Virus record (IMG/VR): IMGVR_UViG_3300045996_000594
Coordinates: 1-42,515 of that record
Length of the DNA stretch: 42,515 nucleotides
Direction: 5' to 3' (one strand)
Origin: a virus
How positions within the stretch are numbered: position 1 is the first letter of the stretch; each line of letters begins with the position of its first letter. Shown here in pieces: positions 14,028-22,891 of this stretch. The translations under genes and the position numbers were made by a program. The notes beneath the pieces were generated by a model that made no database searches, was not told the DNA's origin, and was given only the letters and a program-made list of their open reading frames with translations.

Positions 14028-16509
14028 CGCAACGGCCTTCCAGACCAACTTTTCTGCGGGTGAAATCAGCCCGCGCCTCTATGGCCGCGTGGATGTGGCG
14101 AAGTACGCCAACGGCTGCCAGAAGCTTGAGAACTTCATTGTCCAGCGCTTCGGCGGAGCGAAGAAGCGCGGCGGGACGGAGTTTATCAATGAGGTTAAAA
14201 CCTCGGCCACCGATGTTCGCCTGATACCGTTCATCTATTCGGTGACGCAGGCATATGTCCTTGAGTTCGGGGATTCCTATATCCGGTTCTATACCAATGG
14301 TGGACGGGTGGAGAGCCCTCCCGGAACCCCTGTAGAGGTCGCTTCCCCGTGGGATGAGCTGGAAATCTGGGACTTGCAGTTCGCACAATCGGCGGACGTT
14401 CTTTACATCACCCACCCCAATTTCGCGCCGCGTACGCTTTCCAGAACATCGGCTACGACCTTCGTCCTCGATGTCATGGAGTTTCAGGACGGTCCCTATC
14501 TTGAACTCAATACGACCGACACGACGCTGACACCGGCCAGCACCAAGGTATTCACGGCAGGCGGGACACCAACCGGTGGTACAGACCCCGCCAACGCCTT
14601 CGACGGAAGCAGGGCCACGAACGTCACGAACGCGGCGTCCACGCTGACCCTAACCTATCAGCTCGCGTCTTCGGCCACCAAGGTCCCGAACAAGTACTGG
14701 ATGATTGCGCCGAGTGGCGACGATGCGCAGGACATGGCTACGGGCTGGACGTTCTCCGGTTCGAATGACGGCTCGACGTGGGTTACGCTCGACACACAGG
14801 AGGGTGAAACGGGCTGGGCGGCGAACGAAAAACGTTTCTATGAGTTTCAGAACCAGGCCGCCTTTGAATACATCCGGTTTGAGTTCTTCGGTGGTGGCGG
14901 CGCTGATGGGGCGCCCACAGCGGTTGCGGAAATCGGGGTGAATGAAGACGGCGACACGATGACCGCGTTCAATCTCACCGCGTCGTCGACAGCCGGCATC
15001 AATGACGGGCAGGGGTTCTTGGCCTCGGATGTTGGCCGCATGATCCGCATTCTCGGGGGCGATGGAAAATGGCGTTGGCTACGTATCGACGCACATTCGT
15101 CGTCAACCGTTGTGACTGTGCGCATGTACGGCCATGCTCTTCCAGATACGCGGCCAATCCTAAATTGGCAGTTGGGGTCATGGTCTGGCGTTTCAGGCGG
15201 GAATGGGTTCCCAGCCTGTGTCGGGTTCTTCAACGGGCGCCTATGCTTTGCACGGACTGCCGCGCAGCCTCAAACCGTCTGGATGAGTGTTGTCGATGAC
15301 TTCACCAACTTTGGTGTTTCTGACCCCCTGGAGGATGACGACGCGATTAGCGCGACCGTGTCGTCTGATAGTATCAACGTTATTAATTGGATTGCCGAGG
15401 GGACGGACCTGTTCCTCGGGACAACCGCCGCGATACGGACCATCGGGGCAACCTCTGCCTCTGCGGCATTTTCCCCTACGAACATCAGGCAGAAGCGCGA
15501 AACCAATTTCGGCGCCTCGGAAGTCCAGCCTGTGCGGGTCGGTACGACGGCGCTTTATGCCGGATATTACCGCCGGGACATTCGCGAGATTGCTTATTCG
15601 TTCGATGCCAATGGCTATGTTAGCACCGATCTCAGCATCCTTGCTGAGCATGTAGGGCTTCCCGGCATCAAGCAGCTTGCCTATGCGCAGAACCCGGATT
15701 CCGTGGTGTGGGTGGTCCGGGACGACAATACCCTTGTCGGCATGACCTATGAACGGGATCAGGAGGTTATCGCCTTCCATCGGCATATTCTCGGCGGGAC
15801 GTACGATGCCGGCGGATCAGTCGGTTTCATTCCGGCCCGCGTTGATAGCGTTGCCACTATCCCGGGCACTGAGGGCGACGAAACGTGGCTTGTGGTGCGC
15901 CGAACGATCAACGGCAGCACCGAACGCTATATCGAGCGGCTGAGCGTCGGGCTTTCCGACAACCCCGTGGTCACCATTACAAAGGCCGATGCGACGTTCC
16001 TCGATAGCTACCTGTCCTATTCAGGTTCCTCGACAACCACGATCACCGGCCTTTCTCATCTCAACGGTCAGAGCGTCTACGTCTGGAGCGGCACGAAGCA
16101 GGGTCCATACACGGTTTCGGGCGGGTCAATCACGATAGGAACCGCGATCACTGCTGGAATTGTGGGGCTGGCGTACACATCCACGCTGGAGACGCTTTCA
16201 CCCGAGGCGGCGGCGCGTGGCGGTACGGCCCAATCAAGGCTTGGGCGCATCAGCGAAGTGTTCGTCCGGGTCAATCGCTCGATGGGCGGCACAATCGGCC
16301 CTGCCGATGGCACGCAGGAAACGCTGGATTACACAGCAAGCACCGATACCGAAGGCGACTACGGCACCGGGACCGATCTTTACACCGGCGATGTCCGGGT
16401 TCCCATCTCGATGGCATGGGAACGCCAGAAGCGCTTGAAGCTGGTGCATTCCGATCCTTCGCCCTTCCATGTTCTTGGGCTGATTACAGAAATCAAGGTG
16501 AGCGGCTGA
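14020..16509 (+). CDS. Tail tubular protein B with discoidin-like insertion, 829 aa
   Basis: T7 gp12-like nozzle protein. It opens with the hallmark FQTNFSAGEISPRLYGRVDV and then NFIVQRFGGAKKRGGTEF. Residues 185-320 (NAFDGSRATNVTN to FEYIRFEFFGGGGADGAP) resemble a discoidin/F5-8 type C module, a carbohydrate-binding beta-sandwich. The nozzle core resumes with GNGFPACVGFFNGRLCFART. The insertion may add sugar binding at the tail tip. GTG at 14020 is the start. Confidence 0.93.
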   Translation: MSSATAFQTNFSAGEISPRLYGRVDVAKYANGCQKLENFIVQRFGGAKKRGGTEFINEVKTSATDVRLIPFIYSVTQAYVLEFGDSYIRFYTNGGRVESPPGTPVEVASPWDELEIWDLQFAQSADVLYITHPNFAPRTLSRTSATTFVLDVMEFQDGPYLELNTTDTTLTPASTKVFTAGGTPTGGTDPANAFDGSRATNVTNAASTLTLTYQLASSATKVPNKYWMIAPSGDDAQDMATGWTFSGSNDGSTWVTLDTQEGETGWAANEKRFYEFQNQAAFEYIRFEFFGGGGADGAPTAVAEIGVNEDGDTMTAFNLTASSTAGINDGQGFLASDVGRMIRILGGDGKWRWLRIDAHSSSTVVTVRMYGHALPDTRPILNWQLGSWSGVSGGNGFPACVGFFNGRLCFARTAAQPQTVWMSVVDDFTNFGVSDPLEDDDAISATVSSDSINVINWIAEGTDLFLGTTAAIRTIGATSASAAFSPTNIRQKRETNFGASEVQPVRVGTTALYAGYYRRDIREIAYSFDANGYVSTDLSILAEHVGLPGIKQLAYAQNPDSVVWVVRDDNTLVGMTYERDQEVIAFHRHILGGTYDAGGSVGFIPARVDSVATIPGTEGDETWLVVRRTINGSTERYIERLSVGLSDNPVVTITKADATFLDSYLSYSGSSTTTITGLSHLNGQSVYVWSGTKQGPYTVSGGSITIGTAITAGIVGLAYTSTLETLSPEAAARGGTAQSRLGRISEVFVRVNRSMGGTIGPADGTQETLDYTASTDTEGDYGTGTDLYTGDVRVPISMAWERQKRLKLVHSDPSPFHVLGLITEIKVSG

Positions 16510-17036
16510 TGTGCTTTCTTGCAGCATTGCCCGGATTGGGCGCTCTCTTCGGCGGCGCTGGTGGCGCAACGGGTGGCATTGCAACCGCGTTGCAGGCTGT
16601 CGGAACGTTGGCCGGTGCCGGTGCGTCAATCGCTGGTGGCATTCAGTCCAACAACGTCGCCAAATACAACTCCAAGGTTGCGGAGAACAACGCGCAGGCC
16701 GAGAGGCAGCGCGCTTCGTATGAGGCCAACCTTCAGCGCGAGAATGTCCGTCGCGTCATTGGCGCGCAGCGGGCAGCTGGGGCTTCCTCGGGGCTGGATA
16801 TCACATCGGGGACGCCTGTGGCTGTTCTCGGGGATACAGCCAAGGCCGGTGAGATGGACGTGCTAGCTAGGCTTTATGCCGGCGAATCCGCTGGCGTGGC
16901 GTATGAGAACGATGCGCAGAGAATGAGGGCAGAGGGCAAGGCGGCAAAGACGGCAGGTTTCATCAATGCCGGTACAAACCTCCTGAGCGGGTTTGGCAAG
17001 ATGGCGGCTTCGAACAAATATAGGGCGCTCGCCTGA
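16509..17036 (+). CDS. Internal virion (ejection) protein, gp14-like, 175 aa
   Basis: Small ejection protein. The hydrophobic Gly/Ala-rich N-terminus MCFLAALPGLGALFGGAGG is followed by a long charged helix (NNVAKYNSKVAENNAQAERQ) and QRAAGASSGLDITSGTPVAV, a conserved loop of podophage gp14-type proteins. In T7 such a protein leaves the head with the DNA and forms an outer-membrane pore. ATG 16509 shares a base with the previous stop; a longer upstream frame is not used. Confidence 0.87.
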   Translation: MCFLAALPGLGALFGGAGGATGGIATALQAVGTLAGAGASIAGGIQSNNVAKYNSKVAENNAQAERQRASYEANLQRENVRRVIGAQRAAGASSGLDITSGTPVAVLGDTAKAGEMDVLARLYAGESAGVAYENDAQRMRAEGKAAKTAGFINAGTNLLSGFGKMAASNKYRALA

Positions 17037-19591
17037 TGCCGCGCTTCCCCACCTACGAGCGCCAGGCAGGGCTATCGGGAGGCTCGACGGCCTCCTACGC
17101 CTCGGACAGTTCCTTTGGCGCTCCCGCGCGTGCGCTTGGCGGCTTGGGCGATGCTGTAGCCGGTGTGGGCGAACAGTTCGCCGCCGTTGAACAGAAGGTC
17201 CGCGAAACGCAGGATAACACGTGGTTTTCCAAAGCCCGGGCACAAACCGCTGTCGATATGATCGGCAAGGAAAGGGAACTCCAGACTTCGGCCACGGATG
17301 GCGCGAAGGATTACACGCCTAGCGTTCGCGGCACCTTCGATGAATACCGCAAGGCCAAGATTGCCGAGGCTCCCTCAAAGCGCGCTGCCTCGATGTTCCA
17401 GGGGTGGTCGGACAGCTACGATGTGGACCTGACCCGCCGCAGTGCAACGTTCCAGGCTGAGAGCGAACTGGCAAAGCGCACGTCCGACTTTGCCGACACG
17501 ATGAATGCCCATGCACAGGCCATCCTTGCCGATCCCACGCAGTATGATGCTGTTGCCAAGCGGGCGATGGACGACTTCGAGGGCGCTCGTCAATGGATGA
17601 CGCCGGAACAGGAGACGGCAGCTCGTAACAAGGTTGACCACGACCTGAAACTTGCTCGGGCTAAGAGCCTTGTGGAGTTCTCCCCCGAGGATTTCATGCG
17701 GGAAACGCAGGGCGACGATACCACCGCCGGCTCTGCGATCGATACGGTTGTCGGCAAGATCATCGGCGTGGAGAGCGGTGGCAACCCGAACGCAAAGAAC
17801 CCCAATTCCTCGGCTACTGGAGCGGGCCAGTTCATCAGTTCGACCTGGCTCAACATGATCCGGAAGTATCGGCCCGAGCTTGCTGAGGGCAAGAGCGCCG
17901 GTGAAATCCTGGCCATGCGCAACAATGGCGCCCTCTCCAGGGAGATGACGACCCGTTACACGCAGGAGAACGCCGAGTTCCTGACGAACAAGGGCATCCA
18001 GACCACACCGGGGAATCTGTACCTTGCGCACTTCCTCGGCCCGCAGGGTGCGGCAAATGCATTGAGGGCCGATCCGGGCGCCTCGGTTGCCAGCGTTGTC
18101 GGTGCAGACGTGGTGCGCGCCAATCCGTTCCTTGCGGGTAAGAGCATAGCCGATTTGCAGGCATGGTCCGCGAAGAAGATGGGCGGCAAGGGCATCAATG
18201 TGGTTGGCAACCCGAAATACGAGGGGCTGTCTGTAGATGAACTGCTGAGCCTCCAGAACAGCGCGCAGACCACCATCAACGCCAACCAGACCACCGCCTA
18301 CAACCAGATGAAGGACACGATTGCGCTCGGCATCCAGACCGGCTCGATCATGTCCGAAGGCGACATTCTCGGCTCTGGCTTGAACGATGGCGACAAGGCT
18401 TCGGCCATTTCCCGGTTCCGAGAGGTCAACAAGGACGCGGTTGCCGTGCGCGATGTGCTGGAGGGTCTGGCCAACAACTCGCTGAGCCTTGATCCGTTCG
18501 ATACCGACGCAAGGAAAGCCGTTGACAAGACCGCCGAACTGGTCAAGCAGCGCGTCCCACAGGAGGACTATCAGCGCCACGCCGAAGAGATTGTCAGGCA
18601 GACCGGTATCGTTCCCAAGGATGTGGTGAACGAAATCAGGAAGGGCCTGCAAAGCACCAATGCGCAGGACGTGGCGAACGCCGCCAACATGGCATCGCGC
18701 CTTTCACAAATCGACCCGGCTGCACTTGGCCGCAGGGATGGTGGTTCCGAGGCCCAGAAAGCGGCTGACGATTTCTCCTATATGGTCAACGACTTGAACA
18801 TGACGCCTGAAGAAGCAGGCAAGCGCATTATTGAGAACAACGATCCCGAGAAGAAGCGTGACCGCAAGGCCATGGAGCCGGCTGCCAAAGAGTTCGTCAA
18901 GGAAATGGAGGATGTCTCCATTGCTGGCGAGTTCGATACCTGGTTGGGCTCGGAGCCGTCGCTTGGGTTTTCCCCCGGTCAGGAGATGGGTATCAAAGCA
19001 GAGTTCCTGGCCATCGCCGAAGACCAGTTCTTCCAGACCAACGGCGACCCTGATCTGGCGAAAAACCGCGCCATCGAACAGATGAAGCGGCTGTACGGCG
19101 TGACAGAAATGTCAGGTTCCAAGGTGGTGATGAAATACCCGCCTGAGCGTTATTGGCCGGCACAGAACAGTCCAGGATTCTTCGGTATTGGCGCCGATCC
19201 GTGGCAGTATGCGCGCACGCAACTGTTTCAGGACATTACGGCGCTTGACCCGGAGTTCCAATCGGGATCGGTGCAATTCGTCACGACCCCTGAGACGGAC
19301 AGGGAGATCAAGGCAGGGAAGTTGCCTGGCTATGCCGTCCTGTGGAAAGACAAGAACGGTGTTCTTCAGACCATGCCCGGTAAGTTGTGGCGTCCGGACC
19401 CAACCAACGTGTTGAAGATCGATGCGATCAACGCCGAGAAGGAGCAGGCCGAAACCATCGAGCGTGCGAGGCAGGACGACATAGACGACAAGATGGGCAA
19501 GGACAGGGAGGGCAACCTTGACCGCTCGCTGTATGGTAATCCTTTGACGGGTGGCCTTGATGGCAACCTCAAGACAACGGCTGGCCGCTGA
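17036..19591 (+). CDS. Ejection protein with lytic transglycosylase domain, 851 aa
   Basis: Large internal virion protein. Residues 235-360 are a soluble lytic transglycosylase domain: IIGVESGGNPNA with catalytic Glu 246, then SSATGAGQFISSTWLNMI and NLYLAHFLGPQGAANAL. It would cut peptidoglycan locally during DNA entry. The N-terminal 200 residues are helical. The long C-terminal helical part probably builds the ejection tube with the neighbours. ATG overlaps the previous stop. Confidence 0.93.
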   Translation: MPRFPTYERQAGLSGGSTASYASDSSFGAPARALGGLGDAVAGVGEQFAAVEQKVRETQDNTWFSKARAQTAVDMIGKERELQTSATDGAKDYTPSVRGTFDEYRKAKIAEAPSKRAASMFQGWSDSYDVDLTRRSATFQAESELAKRTSDFADTMNAHAQAILADPTQYDAVAKRAMDDFEGARQWMTPEQETAARNKVDHDLKLARAKSLVEFSPEDFMRETQGDDTTAGSAIDTVVGKIIGVESGGNPNAKNPNSSATGAGQFISSTWLNMIRKYRPELAEGKSAGEILAMRNNGALSREMTTRYTQENAEFLTNKGIQTTPGNLYLAHFLGPQGAANALRADPGASVASVVGADVVRANPFLAGKSIADLQAWSAKKMGGKGINVVGNPKYEGLSVDELLSLQNSAQTTINANQTTAYNQMKDTIALGIQTGSIMSEGDILGSGLNDGDKASAISRFREVNKDAVAVRDVLEGLANNSLSLDPFDTDARKAVDKTAELVKQRVPQEDYQRHAEEIVRQTGIVPKDVVNEIRKGLQSTNAQDVANAANMASRLSQIDPAALGRRDGGSEAQKAADDFSYMVNDLNMTPEEAGKRIIENNDPEKKRDRKAMEPAAKEFVKEMEDVSIAGEFDTWLGSEPSLGFSPGQEMGIKAEFLAIAEDQFFQTNGDPDLAKNRAIEQMKRLYGVTEMSGSKVVMKYPPERYWPAQNSPGFFGIGADPWQYARTQLFQDITALDPEFQSGSVQFVTTPETDREIKAGKLPGYAVLWKDKNGVLQTMPGKLWRPDPTNVLKIDAINAEKEQAETIERARQDDIDDKMGKDREGNLDRSLYGNPLTGGLDGNLKTTAGR

Positions 19592-22500
19592 TGCCGTTTT
19601 ACGAGCCACGGCCCCAGCCGCAAGACCTGATGAACATCGCGCCGTCCGACGCGCCACCGGTTGACCCATCGCTGGTTGATACCTTCGGTGCCGCATTCCG
19701 CACCCAGAACGTCATCGGTTCGTTCATCTCTTCGCGTGGAGTGGCCAACCCCTACGAGGAAGAAAAAGGCTTCAATGCTATCGACTACGTGAAGGACGAT
19801 CAGCAGTTCGCTCCCTTCGCGGAGGAATTTGCCGGCATCACCAATCGCAGGGCGGCGGACGCCAAGAAACAGCAGATCATCCGAGAACAGGAGGACGCAA
19901 GGACAATCGCCTCGGCTGGCGCCATGGGGGTTGTTGCCTCCGTCGCGGCGGGTGTTGTCGATCTTCCGACGCTTCTCCCTTTCGGTGGGGCGGCCATAGG
20001 TGGAAGCCGGGTTGCCGGTCGGGCCGCTGGCGTTGCAATGGCTGCCGGTCTTGACGCTGGATTGTCGGAGGCAGCCCTACAGGCCACACAGGCCACACGG
20101 ACGGCAGAAGAGACGATCCTGAACGTTGGCGGGTCGATCCTTGTCGGAGGCGCTCTTGGCGCTCTGGCTGCCCGTCTGCTGCCCAAGGATAGCCTTGCCA
20201 TGTCGCGCAAGGTTGAAGGGCAGGCGGCTGCGTTCGAAGATGTAGACCGTGGCTTCCGTGCTGCTTCGGCGGGCGCCGCCGCAAAGGACACTGGCCCGCT
20301 GAAACTGAAAGATGAAGGCTTTATTTCGAAGCTGCCCATCGTCAACCAGCAAGACCCGCTTATCCGCCTTCAGCTTGGGGAACTGGACAGCGGCAGGCAG
20401 ACGGTTCGCCAATTGGCAGAAACACCGCTGGAATATGCCGATAATGCCAAGGGTGTGGCCACGGAAATGGGCGGCTCGGTCGAAACCCGAATGAAGATGT
20501 GGCACGCGCCGCTCTATCGGGCCGTTCGGGACATCGATACCGAATACGCCAAATACTTCCATTCCACTCCAGAGCCTACTTCATGGCAGCGCCGGCTGTC
20601 CCCCGCGATGTCAGAGTTCGACCGCTGGCGCGGCGGTGGGAAGATGACGTTCAAGCAGTTCAAGGAGGAAGTCGGCAGGGCTGCCTATATGGGCGGCAAG
20701 CATGAAATCCCAGAGGTTGCGAACGCGGCCAAGGTCTATCGTGAGCTTGATGAGCAACTGAAGACTGCGGCAATTGACGCGAAGCTGTTCCCGGAAGACG
20801 TTGATGTTGCGGGGGATATCTCGCACCGCTTCCGCATGTACAACAAGGAACGCATCATTGCGAACCGCAGTGAGTTCGCCCGCATCCTCCAGGATTATTT
20901 CGTCATCCAGCGGGATATCGCGGCGAAGATCGACACGGCCACAGCGAAGGCATCGACCGACGCCAAGGCCGCCAAGGAAGCGGCGGAAGCGGCCAAGTTC
21001 GGGGAGATGTCAGACGCCGAACTGCGCAGCGTCGTTGATGACGTGATCGATAACATTCTAGGAAATGCCGATGGCCGCATTCCCTACGAGGTGACCGCTG
21101 GTCCTCGGGGCGCTCTGAAAGAGCGTGTGCTGAAGATCGAAACGGCGAAGATTCATGCTTTCACCGAAAACGACATTGAGCAGGTAATGCGGTCGCAAAT
21201 CCGCACCATGTCTGCCGATGTGGAGATTGCCAAGAAATTCGGCTCTGTCGATATGGCGGAGGAAATCCGCAAGATCAACGATGAGGCCAACGCCAAGATT
21301 GCGGCGGCAACGACACAGAAGGCCAGACAATCTCTTGAGAAAGCCCGCAAGGACGCCATCCGGGATGTGGAGGGTATCAGGGATCGTCTGCGCGGAACCT
21401 ACAAACTGCCGTCCGATCCATCGTCCTTGGTTCTGAGGGCAGGCAGGATTGCACGGAACATCAACTATGTGCGCCTCTTGGGTGGGATGACGATTTCCGC
21501 AGTCCCGGACATGGCCAAGGTGGTGTTTACCCATGGGCTGACTTCGACATTCCGTGATGGTTTCATTCCCATGGTGCGCAACTTCAAGGCGTTCCGTCTT
21601 GCTGGGGAAGAAGTCAAATCCGCCGGCACTGCACTGGATATGGTGCTGGACAGCCGCACGATGGCAATGGCCGATATCGTTGACGAGTTCGGGCATCATT
21701 CGAAGTTCGAACGCGGGCTTTCGGCGCTATCGTCCAAGTTTGGCGTTGTGTCGCTCATGGCCCCCTGGAACGCGGCAATGAAGCAGTTTTCGGGGCTGGT
21801 CACAATGACCAACATCCTGAAGGCTTCGGAACGTGTTGCAGCGGGGAAGGGAACGCAGAAGGACATTTCGCGGCTTGCCGCCTCGGGTATTGACGAGGAT
21901 ATGGCCAAGCGGATTGCCGAGCAATATACGCGCCACGGCACCGATCAGGACGGGGTTTTGCTTGCAAGGGGTGAGCGCTGGGGCGACAAGAAGGCGCTGG
22001 AGTCCTTCCGCGCCGCTGTCGTCAGGGACGTTGACCGCATCATCGTCACGCCGGGTCAGGACAAGCCGCTGTGGATGTCCACGGAACTCGGCAAGACGGT
22101 TGGTCAGTTCAAATCATTTGCCGTGTCTTCGATGCAGCGCACCATGCTCGCCGGTATTCAGCAGAGGGACGCGGCCACGCTGAACGGGCTTTTGCTGATG
22201 CTTGGGCTTGGCGCGGTCACCTATGGGCTGAAGGAGAGTCTTGCGGGGCGTGAACCGTCGGACGATCCGGCACAATGGGCGGTGGAGGCTTTCGACAAGT
22301 CGGGCATTGCTGGCTGGCTGATGGAGGCCAACAACATCGCTGAAAAAGCCTCGCGCGGGCGTGTGGGCCTGTCTGCCGTCACAGGCGAGCAGGTTTCCCG
22401 CTATGCGTCCCGGAACGTCACGGGCGCCTTCCTTGGCCCCACGGCGGACGCCGTTTCGGATATCTTTCAGGTTTCTGGGTCGATTTTCGCGGGAGATACG

Positions 22501-22632
22501 ACAAAATCCGATCTTCGGAAGGCAAGACAGCTTTTGCCGATGCAGAATTTGTTCTATGTTCGCGGATTGCTCAACCAAGTGGAAGAAGCGACGGGCGATG
22601 CCCTTGGCCTTCCCGACACAAGGCGTCAATGA
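19591..22632 (+). CDS. Large internal virion (DNA ejection) protein, 1013 aa
   Basis: Third ejection protein, gp16-like by size and place. A Gly/Ala-rich hydrophobic region at 105-195 (AGAMGVVASVAAGVVDLPTL and VGGSILVGGALGALAA) could cross the membrane. A long helical, Lys/Ala/Glu-rich middle includes TAKASTDAKAAKEAAEAAKF. The C-terminal third (MTISAVPDMAKVVFTHGL, QFKSFAVSSMQRTML) is typical of podophage internal core proteins that line the DNA channel. Starts on the previous stop. Confidence 0.9.
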   Translation: MPFYEPRPQPQDLMNIAPSDAPPVDPSLVDTFGAAFRTQNVIGSFISSRGVANPYEEEKGFNAIDYVKDDQQFAPFAEEFAGITNRRAADAKKQQIIREQEDARTIASAGAMGVVASVAAGVVDLPTLLPFGGAAIGGSRVAGRAAGVAMAAGLDAGLSEAALQATQATRTAEETILNVGGSILVGGALGALAARLLPKDSLAMSRKVEGQAAAFEDVDRGFRAASAGAAAKDTGPLKLKDEGFISKLPIVNQQDPLIRLQLGELDSGRQTVRQLAETPLEYADNAKGVATEMGGSVETRMKMWHAPLYRAVRDIDTEYAKYFHSTPEPTSWQRRLSPAMSEFDRWRGGGKMTFKQFKEEVGRAAYMGGKHEIPEVANAAKVYRELDEQLKTAAIDAKLFPEDVDVAGDISHRFRMYNKERIIANRSEFARILQDYFVIQRDIAAKIDTATAKASTDAKAAKEAAEAAKFGEMSDAELRSVVDDVIDNILGNADGRIPYEVTAGPRGALKERVLKIETAKIHAFTENDIEQVMRSQIRTMSADVEIAKKFGSVDMAEEIRKINDEANAKIAAATTQKARQSLEKARKDAIRDVEGIRDRLRGTYKLPSDPSSLVLRAGRIARNINYVRLLGGMTISAVPDMAKVVFTHGLTSTFRDGFIPMVRNFKAFRLAGEEVKSAGTALDMVLDSRTMAMADIVDEFGHHSKFERGLSALSSKFGVVSLMAPWNAAMKQFSGLVTMTNILKASERVAAGKGTQKDISRLAASGIDEDMAKRIAEQYTRHGTDQDGVLLARGERWGDKKALESFRAAVVRDVDRIIVTPGQDKPLWMSTELGKTVGQFKSFAVSSMQRTMLAGIQQRDAATLNGLLLMLGLGAVTYGLKESLAGREPSDDPAQWAVEAFDKSGIAGWLMEANNIAEKASRGRVGLSAVTGEQVSRYASRNVTGAFLGPTADAVSDIFQVSGSIFAGDTTKSDLRKARQLLPMQNLFYVRGLLNQVEEATGDALGLPDTRRQ

Positions 22633-22829
22633 TCGCTGCCATCTTCGGACTTGTAGGAATCGTGGCCTGCCTCTTCGTGGCAGATGCATGGGACAAGCAG
22701 TCCGGCGTGAAGGTCGCGACATTTCTTGCCGTAGCGCTGGTGTGCTTTGGCATCTCAATAGCCGGGGTTGGTAAGAACCAATTCCCCAACGAGTGTGACG
22801 ACTACTCGCGTTTCGCGACTAGCTGCTGA
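22629..22829 (+). CDS. Small two-span membrane protein, 66 aa
   Basis: ATGA overlap with the preceding gene. Two hydrophobic segments (MIAAIFGLVGIVACLFVADA and VATFLAVALVCFGISIAGVG) are separated by a short polar turn. The tail contains two Cys (FPNECDDYSRFATSC). It is the last gene before a strong terminator, at the end of the virion operon. It could be a minor virion membrane peptide or an accessory holin; the true holin candidate lies at 27806. Confidence 0.65.
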   Translation: MIAAIFGLVGIVACLFVADAWDKQSGVKVATFLAVALVCFGISIAGVGKNQFPNECDDYSRFATSC

Positions 22830-22853
22830 ACCAACCAAATCTGAAACTGCAAG

Positions 22854-22877
22854 AGGCTCCTCCAGGAGCCTTTTTCT
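22854..22877 (+). terminator. Rho-independent terminator
   Basis: AGGCTCCT (22854-22861) and AGGAGCCT (22864-22871) are a perfect inverted repeat, giving a stem of about 7 pairs with a 4-base loop. It is followed by TTTTT at 22871-22875. It ends the virion operon and leaves only 17 bases to the tailspike start. The tailspike therefore needs read-through or a promoter inside the preceding genes. Confidence 0.88.
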
Positions 22878-22891
22878 CGTGAGGAATACCA

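Noticed and set aside
17375-18652. Minus-strand frame of 425 aa opposite the transglycosylase ejection gene
   Set aside because: A shadow of a recognised gene with high G+C third positions; no domain features.
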